Shown: positions 45,838 to 54,922 of the stretch, piece by piece
Position numbering within the stretch: the first letter of the stretch is position 1
Layout of the letters: every line of letters begins with the position of its first letter
DNA from: Fibrobacterota bacterium
GTDB taxonomy: Bacteria; Fibrobacterota; Chitinivibrionia; Chitinivibrionales; Chitinispirillaceae
Length of the DNA: 64,000 nucleotides
Assembly: GCA_023412475.1 (NCBI GenBank)
Contig: JAEYNR010000039.1
Coordinates: 35,512-99,511, forward strand
Reading direction: 5' to 3'
Notes under the pieces: model-generated
Seen by the model: the letters and a program-made list of their open reading frames with translations, nothing else
The model's database searches: none
Told to the model about the DNA's origin: nothing
Position numbers and translations under genes: made by a program

Positions 45838-47847
45838 TTAAAACTGAACATTTACACCACCGGATATGATCCTGCCTCTTTCTGCTGGAAGAGATTTTCC
45901 AGGGAGAAGATTCCAGTCAGTAAGCCAGATCTCCTTATCCAGAAGATTTTTGACACTCAGATATAGATCAAAATTCTTTAACTTAACCGATTTTAGTAAG
46001 GTGTTTATATTGTAAGAAGCGTAAAAATTGAGCATGTGAAATGAACCTGGAGACTTAGTGATTGTTGAGTGATATTTATCATCCAGGTCGCCCTGATATA
46101 CATTGAACAAGCTTATGTTGATTCCATTATCTGCTTTATAACTCAAGCCACCCTTGGCACTGAAATTAGCTGAAGGAACAACATTTTCTACATCATCCTG
46201 ATTTTTATTAGTTTGGTAAAGCATAGATGCAGTCAGATAGATCTCGGAGTTGATATAGTAACGTGCATCCATTTCCAGCCCCATGAAAGTAGTTTCTCCA
46301 AAATTTCTATAGGTAGGTATTGCTGTCGGATCGCTTCGATCCTGAATTATGATATTATTGAGCTTACTGAAAAAGCCATTTATTCCAGCCTGTATTTGTT
46401 TAAGTTTCAAATTTGCTCCAAGATCAACCGTATTGACTTTCTCTGGAACCAAATCTTTACTTCCCAACATCGAGTAATGTGCGGCAAACATTTCATGAAG
46501 AAAGGGAGCACGAAAAGCCTGGCTATAGAGGAATTTAAAGTTAAGTATTTCTATAGGATCGGCAATGAGACCGATTCTGGGAACCACATCAAGATCAACA
46601 AACTCTACTTTATTCGCCTGAAGTCCGGCAATAAGTTTCATTTTTTCGATAAAACGCCAGTCTGCCTGAGCGTAAAACCCTACATTGTATCGGTTGGTGT
46701 CGACTACATAATCTTTTTCTCCAGTCTCCAATATATTGAATTCAGATCCTCCTGAGTAGCTTCCGGCTGCACCAAATGTTACATTAAGATTTTTCAAAGG
46801 TGAAATAGAATTAGATAATTCCCACAAAAACTCATCTGTTCTTCTGATAGGTCCCGGCCATGAAGATATATGTAGTTCCGTTCCGGTATATGTGAAATTA
46901 AAATCCATTTCCCATTTATCACCAATTGGTTGTCTCCATCCCGCATTGGCAAAATGCCTACTCCCCTCAACATTTCCATAAGATGGAAACAGATGGCTCC
47001 AATCTGAAACGCCATAAAATGTTTCCCATTTGGTAAATGAATACATTAAACTCAAATTTTTATAATTAATTCCTACATAAGTTCCCGGGCCTTTATCCGG
47101 AATGATTACATTATGAGGATAGATATTTCCATCCAGTGCCAAGCCCTTCCATTGAAGATGCCAGGGACGTTTTTCGGCATATCTTACAGAAGCAAGAATA
47201 CTTAAGTCACCATCCTTGACTCCGACATGACCAGAGGCAGAAAAAGCATCTGATCCGCCATTTACATTTATTCCCGATCCAACATTATCACTGTTTTCAA
47301 TGGTAATGATATTTATGACTCCAGAGAAAGCGTTGGTACCATACAATACAGAACCAGGCCCTCTGATTACTTCGATACGGTCGATAGAATTAATAGGGAA
47401 AGATTCAAGCACCTCAGAACTAAGGCCACCTTCAAGAACTTCTCGTATTGGTCGGCCATTTATCAGAAAAAGAATATGTCCGGATTTAGCCAGCACATGA
47501 TCTCCTCTTAAGGAAATCATTGAGCGGTCGGTCATATAGTTGGCACCGATCATGATACTTGGTACTCTCAAGAGAACATCTTTTAGAGTAGAACCGCCAA
47601 ACCGTTCAAGGTCATCTCTGGTTACTACAGATAATACACCAGGAGCATCCGAGAGTTTTTCTTTTGATTTTGAAGCAGTAGTGACAGTTATATCCAAAAT
47701 GTCTTCCAGGTCCATATCGAAAAGATCTGTGCTGCTTGTGCCTGGGTCAGCGGTGGTTTCTTCTGAATAAGTTAAATGAGGTAAAAAGAATAAAGATAGG
47801 AAAAGTAAAGCAAAAACTTGTGATTTAAATTTTGTTAAACAGTTCAT
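45838..47847 (-). CDS. TonB-dependent outer-membrane receptor
   Basis: Receptor of about 669 residues. A signal peptide (FALLFLSLFFLPHLTYS) is followed by a plug domain with DITVTTASKSKEKLSDAPGVLSVVTRDDLERFGG and RIEVIRGPGSVLYGTNAFSGVINI, then a 22-strand-size barrel ending in GGVNVQF, with terminal phenylalanine. The substrate (siderophore, vitamin or glycan) is unknown. ATG at 47847 has GAGGAAGG 5 nt upstream. It heads the operon with the YfiR and chemoreceptor genes. Confidence 0.95.
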   Translation of the reverse strand: MNCLTKFKSQVFALLFLSLFFLPHLTYSEETTADPGTSSTDLFDMDLEDILDITVTTASKSKEKLSDAPGVLSVVTRDDLERFGGSTLKDVLLRVPSIMIGANYMTDRSMISLRGDHVLAKSGHILFLINGRPIREVLEGGLSSEVLESFPINSIDRIEVIRGPGSVLYGTNAFSGVINIITIENSDNVGSGINVNGGSDAFSASGHVGVKDGDLSILASVRYAEKRPWHLQWKGLALDGNIYPHNVIIPDKGPGTYVGINYKNLSLMYSFTKWETFYGVSDWSHLFPSYGNVEGSRHFANAGWRQPIGDKWEMDFNFTYTGTELHISSWPGPIRRTDEFLWELSNSISPLKNLNVTFGAAGSYSGGSEFNILETGEKDYVVDTNRYNVGFYAQADWRFIEKMKLIAGLQANKVEFVDLDVVPRIGLIADPIEILNFKFLYSQAFRAPFLHEMFAAHYSMLGSKDLVPEKVNTVDLGANLKLKQIQAGINGFFSKLNNIIIQDRSDPTAIPTYRNFGETTFMGLEMDARYYINSEIYLTASMLYQTNKNQDDVENVVPSANFSAKGGLSYKADNGINISLFNVYQGDLDDKYHSTITKSPGSFHMLNFYASYNINTLLKSVKLKNFDLYLSVKNLLDKEIWLTDWNLLPGKSLPAERGRIISGGVNVQF

Positions 47848-48458
47848 GATCACCTTCCTCTGGTTGTTGTGAATCCAAATTATAAAATTGAAACACTATA
47901 TTTCTTTTTTTGAATAAATATTTTAATGCACGATATTTCCCTGAAAGTAAGTTTTCTTTAAATATGGTTAAAACTAAGAAAATCCTAAATATCAGCTAAA
48001 CTGGTAAAAGCTGTCCCTGTTTAGTGTATTAATGATATTTTACATAAAGAGTAGTGTCAATTGATTTTTTAAGGTAAGTTCTTTTATTGTACTGTGAATG
48101 CGGGTATAGATCATGGATTATCGTTATATGCGGTATTGGTGCGCTGAAGTTTTTGATGTATAGACAAATCCCAATAACTAAATATCAAATGGCAAATAAG
48201 ATAAAGCATGAAACCCGAAACGAGAAGGAGAAATGGGAAAAATAACTCACTGATAGAGTTTATCTACTTTGAAACACTCTTGTTCCTTGTTTAAGATTTG
48301 GTAATTTATTGAGGATTTAAAAATTGTGATTGTAATTCCATCTGTGCTGCTTAATTCCCAGGTTGTTCGAAATATAGTCACATTTAACTGTTACAAAAAT
48401 TATGAATAATTTAAAACAATCCACAAATACCTTTTACCATATTGGCATAAGATTTTTC
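47848..48458. other. Intergenic region upstream of the TonB receptor operon
   Basis: About 610 bp. It must hold the operon promoter. I see no Fur-like palindrome, terminator or convincing small gene. Confidence 0.4.
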
Positions 48459-49055
48459 TCAATTCGGTTTAAACTGATTAAGTATGGAGATGGCAGATTT
48501 TTTGCCAAAGCCGCAAATACCTATACCAATAGAAATAGTGTTATCAGTATGGTATTCCTCAAAGGCTAATTTCACGCCGAATTCGAATTGTAACCCCAGA
48601 TGTTCATTAATTGGCAACATTAAACCGGCTGAAAATGGAAACACGAACCTAGAAATGTTTTCAGAAAACTGAAAACCGGGAGATACCAACAGATATGGAT
48701 AAATGGCATTTGAAACCCCGACAAGCCCCAATTCTCCATTCAATTCGAAAAAATTAAAAAACTCATCGGTAATCGTGTAATTGAATCCTTCCCAACTGAT
48801 CCTTGGTCCCAGGCATAAATGTTCAAAAAGGAAAAAACGCACCGCAGAAGAAAGATTAATCTGATTAGCCCGTTCACTGTTATTATTTAAATAACGGTTC
48901 AGTTTTTTGTTTTCGTATTTGTATACGCGGCCAGTGGAAAGAAAACTGAATTCCCCGTTAACCCAGATATCACCAGTTTTGGCATCAAAACCAAAGATTG
49001 TTACTAAAAAAGCAGTGAGCATTAAAAATGAAGCTTTTACAAAGCGATTACTCAT
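48459..49055 (-). CDS. Outer-membrane beta-barrel-like protein, unknown
   Basis: Not recognised. 198 residues from the ATG at 49055 (AAAGGGGT 6 nt upstream); a longer frame upstream is rejected for that reason. A signal peptide (FLMLTAFLVTIFGFDA) is followed by alternating strands with aromatic residues (YPYLLVSPGFQFSENISRFVFPFSAGLMLPI, in two parts, and LGLQFEFGVKLAFEE), as in small eight-stranded barrels. It is monocistronic. No function is assigned. Confidence 0.75.
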   Translation of the reverse strand: MSNRFVKASFLMLTAFLVTIFGFDAKTGDIWVNGEFSFLSTGRVYKYENKKLNRYLNNNSERANQINLSSAVRFFLFEHLCLGPRISWEGFNYTITDEFFNFFELNGELGLVGVSNAIYPYLLVSPGFQFSENISRFVFPFSAGLMLPINEHLGLQFEFGVKLAFEEYHTDNTISIGIGICGFGKKSAISILNQFKPN

Positions 49056-49462
49056 AATTACCCCTTTAATATTGTCGGTAAAAAATTCTTTGGTAAAAAA
49101 CAACAACATCTAATCTACAGATTGCTTTGAGTTTAATCAAGGAAGAATCATTACTTACTGACGAGTTGAGGACCTTACAGGCAACTCTTCAAGGGGTTTG
49201 CGACGGCACATAGTGTTTCTCCTGGGCATGTTCATTTTCCTTTCAATTTTGAGTTTTACCGTTAAAAAGGAAAATGAATCGGTTTAAGGGTCTATGCGTC
49301 ACTTATCTCTGGTAGGAATTAATGGATTCAGTAGCCTCCGCCAATCGATTCCGGTTTTGACTTGAAAACCTGCCGGATAAAAACGGAATATGCACAAAAA
49401 CAAGAATTAGCCACTTCTTGGTGGCAGTAATTTGACTGGCAGAGATAAATCATTACAGATCA
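49056..49462. other. Spacer with a 13-bp inverted repeat and a dispersed 23-bp element
   Basis: About 400 bp. It has a perfect 13-bp inverted repeat (TTCATTTTCCTTT 49231-49243 with AAAGGAAAATGAA 49266-49278). It also has a 23-bp stretch starting near 49146 that matches about 20 of 23 bases of a stretch near 36098. No gene is seen. Confidence 0.45.
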
Positions 49463-50557
49463 TTACTGAATAAGGATTCTCTGATCACCGATTCTGGTTA
49501 TTTGGCCACTTTGTCGCTTCACCAATAAGTCACCGGCTCTGGAAATTTTACCGAAAACATACTCAATTTTAAAGTCATTTATGCTTTGAATGTTATCGAA
49601 GAAATAATTGAAGCGGTATGTGTCGATGGAATCGATACGACCGAAAAAACAGGTGACAATTTTTCCTCCGATCACCGGCTGGCATCTGTATCCAATCGAT
49701 GCAGCAATTGCACAGTTTATTATTGAATAAAGCTGCAGATATCGTACAGGAATGTTTTTTTCTGACATAATTCTATTTTCAATGTAAAGTCTCAAAATAT
49801 TATGGAGAGAAATAAAACCAGGAAGTGTTTTCTGCCTTTGCAGATACTCTTTACGTTCATAATAGGTGAGGTTTCTATAATTTCGGTTAAGAAGAGGTTT
49901 TTCTAAATCTCTAATGTGGCCTATTGAAATAATTTTCTCCGAATCATAGCTGATTTTCAGACCGTCAATTTTAACCACCTTGTCAGCGCAGTATTCGATT
50001 ATGGCATTTCCGATCCGAATTACACGATCAAATTCATAAGTAATCGAAATCGTGTCGATTTGAGTAACTAATCCATCGGAGGAATATTTTATTCTGTCGT
50101 TACCATAGAAATGAATTTTGTTTATTGTCCTGGTTATGCTCAGTATCTTGCTTACAACCTGGTGCATGGCAAGGTATTTATTTAAAGAATCGCTCTTGCT
50201 CATGTTTTTATTCAAGTAAAGATAAAGGCACCACTGAACGTCGCTTAGATACAGAATAGCAGGTTGTCTGCGGAAAAATCCCTCCAGGTCCCGTTGTGAT
50301 ACCGAAAAAAGGGTCTGGTGGGTCTTGTAAATTGGCGATTTAAGAAAGGATTTGTAAGAGGAGAGTATCCCGAAAGAATCTATATGGCAGTCAAAAGATT
50401 TGTCTGGGGAAAAATCATTTTCCAGATTTTCGAAAATTGATATTCTGCTATTCGGGAAATTAGAACTGAGATTCAGGGAAATCTCTATATCTGCTGAAGA
50501 GAACCCGATCATGCAGAAAAGAAGCACACAAAGAGGTATTTCCTGTCTTTTTTTCAT
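49463..50557 (-). CDS. Secreted protein with 15-residue I-G/D-x-x-x-I-x-Y repeats, unknown
   Basis: Not recognised by name. 364 residues from ATG at 50557, with GGAGA upstream. Signal peptide at 1-22 (VLLFCMIGFSSA). Two blocks of tandem 15-residue repeats are visible: residues 167-211 (IDTISITYEFDRVIR, IGNAIIEYCADKVVK, IDGLKISYDSEKIIS) and 311-364 (IDTYRFNYFFDNIQS, INDFKIEYVFGKISR, AGDLLVKRQSGQITR and a partial fourth). Consensus I-[GD]-x3-I-x-Y-x2-[DG]-x-[IV]-x-[RS]. Similar IG..I.YD..GR.. repeats occur in uncharacterised Bacteroidetes exported proteins from memory. An extended beta-structure is probable. Confidence 0.8.
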   Translation of the reverse strand: MKKRQEIPLCVLLFCMIGFSSADIEISLNLSSNFPNSRISIFENLENDFSPDKSFDCHIDSFGILSSYKSFLKSPIYKTHQTLFSVSQRDLEGFFRRQPAILYLSDVQWCLYLYLNKNMSKSDSLNKYLAMHQVVSKILSITRTINKIHFYGNDRIKYSSDGLVTQIDTISITYEFDRVIRIGNAIIEYCADKVVKIDGLKISYDSEKIISIGHIRDLEKPLLNRNYRNLTYYERKEYLQRQKTLPGFISLHNILRLYIENRIMSEKNIPVRYLQLYSIINCAIAASIGYRCQPVIGGKIVTCFFGRIDSIDTYRFNYFFDNIQSINDFKIEYVFGKISRAGDLLVKRQSGQITRIGDQRILIQ

Positions 50558-50768
50558 AATCTTATTCTCCAGGAGAGAGCTATGATAAAGAAACAGCAAG
50601 AATCTCTCCGGAAGAGCTTGATTTACATGAAATTAACCCGAATCTACAGGGGATGATTCATCACCCAAAGCATAAAAGACAACTTGAGATTATTGTGATC
50701 CAAAAGGCAGATTACCGGTTCTCTGGGTTCTTTTTTGGTTCCCGACGGAGCATATTTTTATCCCTGAA
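50558..50768. other. Start of a 714-bp non-coding stretch
   Basis: The left part of the gap 50558-51271. It shows no gene, terminator or inverted repeat that I can support. The rest of the gap holds the 21-bp repeat array and the upstream region of the GH5 gene. Confidence 0.4.
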
Positions 50769-50769
50769 T

Positions 50770-50921
50770 GTCGTTTAGCTGTTGCCCGGCCTCGTTTTTC
50801 AGCTGCCCGGGCTCGATTAGCTTTGCCCGGATATGCAATGAAATCCCCGGCCTCGTTTATCTGTTGCCCCGGCTCGTTTATTAGTTGCCCGCCCTCGTTT
50901 ATCAGTTCCCCGGGCTTCGGG
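50770..50921. repeat. GC-rich 21-bp tandem repeat array (about 7 units)
   Basis: Units begin with TCGTTT (or a variant) at 50771, 50792, 50813, 50853, 50874 and 50895, that is 21-bp spacing with one degenerate, 2-bp-shorter unit around 50834. Consensus is TCGTTTATCAGTTGCCCGGC plus one C. GC content is far above the surroundings. Frames through it on both strands would encode 7-residue repeats, but none has a ribosome site. It lies between two secreted-protein genes. Confidence 0.8.
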
Positions 50922-51271
50922 ACAGCAATTTTTCCCTCCAGGGGGTCTTTCCAGAGTAGAAATTATCCTGAATTGGTTAATAGCCATGCTATAAATACTG
51001 CTATTACCTACCGGTAGAAGGGATCAAACAGCGGTTATGCAACTAGTTTAAACTTATGCAGCCAAATTCTGACTATTGCAAAATATTGACTTGAAAACAA
51101 GGGACTATAACAAAATATTGGTGCCACATAATAATTAATCTCTTATATTAATAGTTCAAAAGTTCAAAATTTTTGTTGGTTTTGTATAAGCCTTGAATCT
51201 CTTAGGGACAGGCTATTATCCTGTTAATATTTTCAATCGTTTAATAATGATTATCACTTATGGAGTAATGG

Positions 51272-52978
51272 ATGCTCTCTTCTATAGCTAAAGTTTTTTC
51301 TGTTCTTTTAATCAGTGTTTTTCCTCTTTTTGCCCTTAGTCCGGTGGCCACTCATGGCACTCTGAAAGCATCTCAGGAAAAAATTATCGGCGCTAAAGAT
51401 AATGAGTCGGTTCAATTAGCCGGGATGAGTCTATTCTGGTCTCTTTGGGAAGGGGAAAAGTTTTACAATAAAAAAATTGTCAACTGGTTAGTACAGGACT
51501 GGAATATCACAGTGATTCGGGCGGCAATGGGAGTTGGGGTTCTTGGAGGATACGATTCTGAAGATGTTAATACCTCCAGTGCTCACGTGAACCGGGTGAA
51601 AACTATCGTAGATGCTGCTATCGCTAATGGTATCTATGTAATTGTGGATTATCATGCTCATAATGCCAACACCAATATCAGTAAAGCCAAAACATTCTTT
51701 TCAGAAATGGCTCAGGAATATGGAAGCTATCCCAATGTAATCTGGGAAATCTGGAATGAACCGGATATGGAAAATGGTACCGGGCCCGATGGCATGGATA
51801 GCTGGGGTGATATCAGAAATTATGCATCTGAAGTCATCCCGGTTATTCGTCAGCACAGTGATAATTTAATCGTAGTGGGAACGCCTAGCTGGTCTCAGGC
51901 AGTTGATTCAGCGGCACTTAACCCCATCAAGGATTCCAATGTAGCTTATGCTCTCCATTTTTACGCTGGTACTCATAAAGACAGCCTTCGTGAAATCGCT
52001 CAAGGTGCACTCGATCTTGGCGCCCCTCTTTTTATTACTGAATTCGGAATGTCCATTGCCGATGGTGGAAGTGATGGATTAATCGATTCGATTGAAACGA
52101 AAACCTGGTTGGACTGGGCTGATTCCAACAAAATCAGTTGGGTTAACTGGAGTATTGTTGATAAGGGGGAGTCGTCTGCAGCTCTGATTCCAGGTGCTTC
52201 TACAGAAGGAGATTGGGCTGAAGAAGTTATTAGTGAATCAGGAAAATGGATCAGAAACCGCCTGTGTGCCAGACCGGCTTATGAGTATACTGATATTATC
52301 CCGGTGGATGGCAAATCGCTTCCTGGAATAATAGAAGCAGAATCATTAACCGCGAAAAGTGAAGAGTTGAAGCTGGAACAAACCTCAGATGTGGGCGCAG
52401 GAGAGAATCTTTCCTACACCACCAATGGGTCCTGGGCTGAATATACAGTTAATGTGAGGATTGCAGGTGAATATACCGCAAGATTGAGAGTAGCTGCAGA
52501 TGAAAGCTTTGGCGGAACTATCAGTTTAAAATTCAACGACGCCAGGGTCGCATCCTGGGATATCGGCAGCACAGGTGGATGGCAGAGCTGGGTCACTTCC
52601 GATAGTTGTCAGAAAATTTTCCTTCCCAAAGGAGAGGCGAAATTACGGATTGAATGGAGCGGAACTGCTTCGAGCCTGATTAACCTAAACTGGATTGATT
52701 TCAAGCAGGTACAGGAACCGATTTCTATCAAAAATCATAAGTCCCATTTAAACAATGGTTTACCGGAATTTCGTATAAATAATGGAGTTCTCTCTTTTTA
52801 TGTTTCCAAAGAACTTATTGGGGTTACGATGCTGTCTGCATCCGGAAGAGTTCTTTATAGTAGAACTGTAAAAAGTGGAATGGTTGAGATGCCGCTGGGA
52901 AGAGGCCTGCACTTTCTGAGGTTGAAAAAACGTAATGGTTTGTGTGAAACAGTTAAAATCATCGGAACTGGAAAATAG
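51272..52978 (+). CDS. Secreted GH5 endoglucanase with CBM6 and C-terminal sorting-like domain
   Basis: Exported glycanase of 568 residues. Signal peptide at 1-22 (SVLLISVFPLFA). GH5 catalytic domain at about 35-340: acid/base Glu in VIWEIWNEPD, nucleophile Glu in PLFITEFGMS, plus VIVDYHAH and YALHFYAGTH, all typical of the GH5_2 cellulase group. CBM6 at about 355-490, starting PGIIEAESL and ending LNWIDFKQ. The last 60 residues (GVTMLSASGRVLYSRTVKSG...LGRGLHFLRLKK) resemble a type IX-like sorting tail. GGAG lies 7 nt before the ATG. Cellulose or other beta-glucan is the probable substrate. Confidence 0.93.
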   Translation: MLSSIAKVFSVLLISVFPLFALSPVATHGTLKASQEKIIGAKDNESVQLAGMSLFWSLWEGEKFYNKKIVNWLVQDWNITVIRAAMGVGVLGGYDSEDVNTSSAHVNRVKTIVDAAIANGIYVIVDYHAHNANTNISKAKTFFSEMAQEYGSYPNVIWEIWNEPDMENGTGPDGMDSWGDIRNYASEVIPVIRQHSDNLIVVGTPSWSQAVDSAALNPIKDSNVAYALHFYAGTHKDSLREIAQGALDLGAPLFITEFGMSIADGGSDGLIDSIETKTWLDWADSNKISWVNWSIVDKGESSAALIPGASTEGDWAEEVISESGKWIRNRLCARPAYEYTDIIPVDGKSLPGIIEAESLTAKSEELKLEQTSDVGAGENLSYTTNGSWAEYTVNVRIAGEYTARLRVAADESFGGTISLKFNDARVASWDIGSTGGWQSWVTSDSCQKIFLPKGEAKLRIEWSGTASSLINLNWIDFKQVQEPISIKNHKSHLNNGLPEFRINNGVLSFYVSKELIGVTMLSASGRVLYSRTVKSGMVEMPLGRGLHFLRLKKRNGLCETVKIIGTGK

Positions 52979-53079
52979 GTTACTGTCTGAAGAAAGGGAT
53001 CGGTCAGAATATGAAAACTGAGCTTAAAGCCGCTTTGTGGGTAGCAGTAATTTCCACCATTACTCTGGGAGGTGAGTCG

Positions 53080-53544
53080 ATGCTCAATATTAATAGTGAT
53101 GCACCTGAATTTTCACTTTTGGCTCAGGATGGCTCGACGGTGCGACTAAGCGATTTCAGAGAAAAAAACAGTGTCGTCCTGATTTTCTATCCTGGTGATG
53201 AGACTCCGGTCTGTACACAGCAGCTCTGTGAGATCAGGGATGATTACTCTTCTTTTTCAAATAAGGGCGCAGTTGTTTTTGGAATCAATCCGGGCTCAGA
53301 AAAATCGCACCAGAAGTTTGCCCAGAAAAATAACTTCCAGTTTAAGCTTCTGATCGATAAAAAGGGTGATGTTGCAAAAAAATACAAAACTAGAGGTATA
53401 CTCATGAATCAACGCACCGTGTATGTGATAAATCCTCAGGGAAAAGTAGTTTATGCCCAAAGAGGAAAACCTTCGGTCTCAGAGATTCTTGCCAGCATTC
53501 CATCTGAGGATTCGAATGATGAAAAGTTTCCAACTCAGAAATGA
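53080..53544 (+). CDS. bcp: Thioredoxin-dependent peroxiredoxin (BCP/PrxQ type)
   Basis: PrxQ-type peroxiredoxin of about 154 residues. Peroxidatic cysteine in DETPVCTQQLCE, with a second cysteine five residues later, the two-cysteine arrangement of BCP. Other marks are PEFSLLAQDGSTVRLSDFR and FKLLIDKKGDVAKKY. ATG at 53080 has an ideal ribosome site (GGGAGG, 7 nt), giving the cytoplasmic length. The frame is also open from an ATG at 53011 with a hydrophobic 23-residue lead that could be a signal peptide, so an exported form is possible. It lies 101 bp (or 32 bp from the earlier start) after the GH5 gene. Confidence 0.9.
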   Translation: MLNINSDAPEFSLLAQDGSTVRLSDFREKNSVVLIFYPGDETPVCTQQLCEIRDDYSSFSNKGAVVFGINPGSEKSHQKFAQKNNFQFKLLIDKKGDVAKKYKTRGILMNQRTVYVINPQGKVVYAQRGKPSVSEILASIPSEDSNDEKFPTQK

Positions 53545-53570
53545 AGATTAATTAAAACTGGTACCTACAA

Positions 53571-53598
53571 GGGCGGCTTCACGCCCGTACTTCTTTTT
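53571..53598 (+). terminator. Probable terminator after the peroxiredoxin gene
   Basis: 5-bp GC-only stem (GGGCG/CGCCC, 53571-53575 and 53582-53586) with 6-nt loop, then GTAC and TTCTTTTT. The stem is short but GC-rich, and it sits 26 bp after the stop. Confidence 0.5.
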
Positions 53599-53787
53599 CG
53601 ACAGAACCTCTCTATTTGGCCTTTAATTTGTAGTATATAAAAATTAAAACTTAAAATACAGTTAATTGAATCATTTAAACAGATCAGTTATTGGCGGGTA
53701 GGCAAGTTACCGAATTTTTAAGAGAAGAATAAAAGTGTCAGGATTTTTAAAGCAACTGGGACAACCTAACAGACAGGTGGGCTGATT

Positions 53788-54153
53788 ATGATTCAGAAAC
53801 TTGATTGGAGTAAGGGAAAAATATTTGCTTATGAAGCCTGTGGGAAAATAAGTAAAGAGGAGAATGTTCAAATCTATTCCGAACTTAGAGACGCAATAAG
53901 GCAATATGGAAAGGTACGATTATTTGTTCTTTTGCCAAAGATTGCATGGCCCGATCCACGAGCTCTTGGTGTCCGATTCTCTTTTGTCAGAGAACATTTG
54001 TTCGATATTGAACGCTATGCAGTTGTTTCAGACAATCCCATTATCGCCTTGATATTACGGTTGTTAAGCATTATCCCAGGGTTTAAATATCGTCATTACA
54101 GTATTGACGATCAGTTACTGGCTAAAACCTGGGTAGAAGCAAAACATGTTTAA
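53788..54153 (+). CDS. SpoIIAA-like (STAS/SEC14-type) domain protein
   Basis: 121-residue protein of the SpoIIAA-like family. FAYEACGKISKEENVQIYSELRDAI in two parts and the later VRLFVLLPKIAWPDPRALGVRF with EHLFDIERYAVVSDNPIIA match that pattern of alternating strands and helices. Family members are cytoplasmic and mostly uncharacterised. AGGTGGG lies about 7 nt upstream of the ATG. It is a single gene followed by a convergent lipoprotein gene. Confidence 0.8.
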   Translation: MIQKLDWSKGKIFAYEACGKISKEENVQIYSELRDAIRQYGKVRLFVLLPKIAWPDPRALGVRFSFVREHLFDIERYAVVSDNPIIALILRLLSIIPGFKYRHYSIDDQLLAKTWVEAKHV

Positions 54154-54289
54154 TTGGTAGATCAGTCATTTTACGATGCTCTTGATTATAAGATTTTAAA
54201 ATGATTTAGATCTTTAAAGCTGGAAAAATCAATAGGTAGCAGCTAAAAAACAGTCTATAAACGTTTAAAAATTCAGCAGTTAGTGTCGA

Positions 54290-54922
54290 TCAGTGGCTGC
54301 TCTTACTTATCGCATCCACAAAACTTTTATCGTTTAGCAGATTATAGAGTGCATTAATCAGGGAATTACTCATACATTCTGAGACGCCATTGGATCCAGG
54401 AGGGATGATATAGAGCTCTGAATGTCCCTGAATTCTTCCTTCCCACACGGTCAAATCATCTCTGTTACAGGATAAGCTCATGCTGATTTCTCCAGTCATA
54501 GTAATACTCTGTTGGATCGAAAAACTGGTCAGCTCTCCTTCAAAAGAATATGCTCCATTTCTGGCCACAGGTTTTAGTCCCAGAAACTGGCATCCTTTGA
54601 GTAGGTTTTTTGAACACCAGTCAGCTATATCGGTTTTGGGGATAGCTGCAATGGGCTGGCCATTGTAAATAATGGTGCCTATAGTTTCTTTGTTTAATCT
54701 GGAGTCGCTTAAAGGTTTAATCCCTATGTCCACATTTTTGAATACAGAAAGAGATTCGACTATGAAATCTTCTTTTAGTACATTTGGGTTCCATGAAATG
54801 GATACATTTCCTTTTGATGGAATAGAAGAGTTGGTTTTTTCGGAGACATCTATTTTTTTACTGGTTGAGGAACAATGGATGAAAATAAATACTGATAATA
54901 TGTGAAGAATTGAAAATCGCAT
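54290..54922 (-). CDS. Putative lipoprotein, unknown
   Basis: 210-residue exported protein. The N-terminus (MRFSILHILSVFIFIHC) ends in a lipobox-like FIHC at Cys17, followed by serines, so it is probably lipidated, though the -1 His is atypical. The mature part has the layout of YajG-like lipoproteins (SVFKNVDIGIKPLSDSR, FLGLKPVARNGAYSFEGELTSF in two parts, ISMSLSCNRDDLTVWEGRIQG). GGAG lies 8 nt before the ATG. Localisation is inferred; function unknown. Confidence 0.75.
   Translation of the reverse strand: MRFSILHILSVFIFIHCSSTSKKIDVSEKTNSSIPSKGNVSISWNPNVLKEDFIVESLSVFKNVDIGIKPLSDSRLNKETIGTIIYNGQPIAAIPKTDIADWCSKNLLKGCQFLGLKPVARNGAYSFEGELTSFSIQQSITMTGEISMSLSCNRDDLTVWEGRIQGHSELYIIPPGSNGVSECMSNSLINALYNLLNDKSFVDAISKSSH

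Noticed and set aside
46213..46755. 180-codon open frame on + inside the TonB receptor gene
   Set aside because: It lies wholly within a well supported receptor gene and has no family features.
50770..50921. Considered as a CRISPR array
   Set aside because: Units are contiguous 21-mers without spacers, and no cas genes are nearby.
50823..51017. 64-codon frame across the 21-bp repeats
   Set aside because: It is a by-product of the 21-bp period (7 codons); no ribosome site precedes it.
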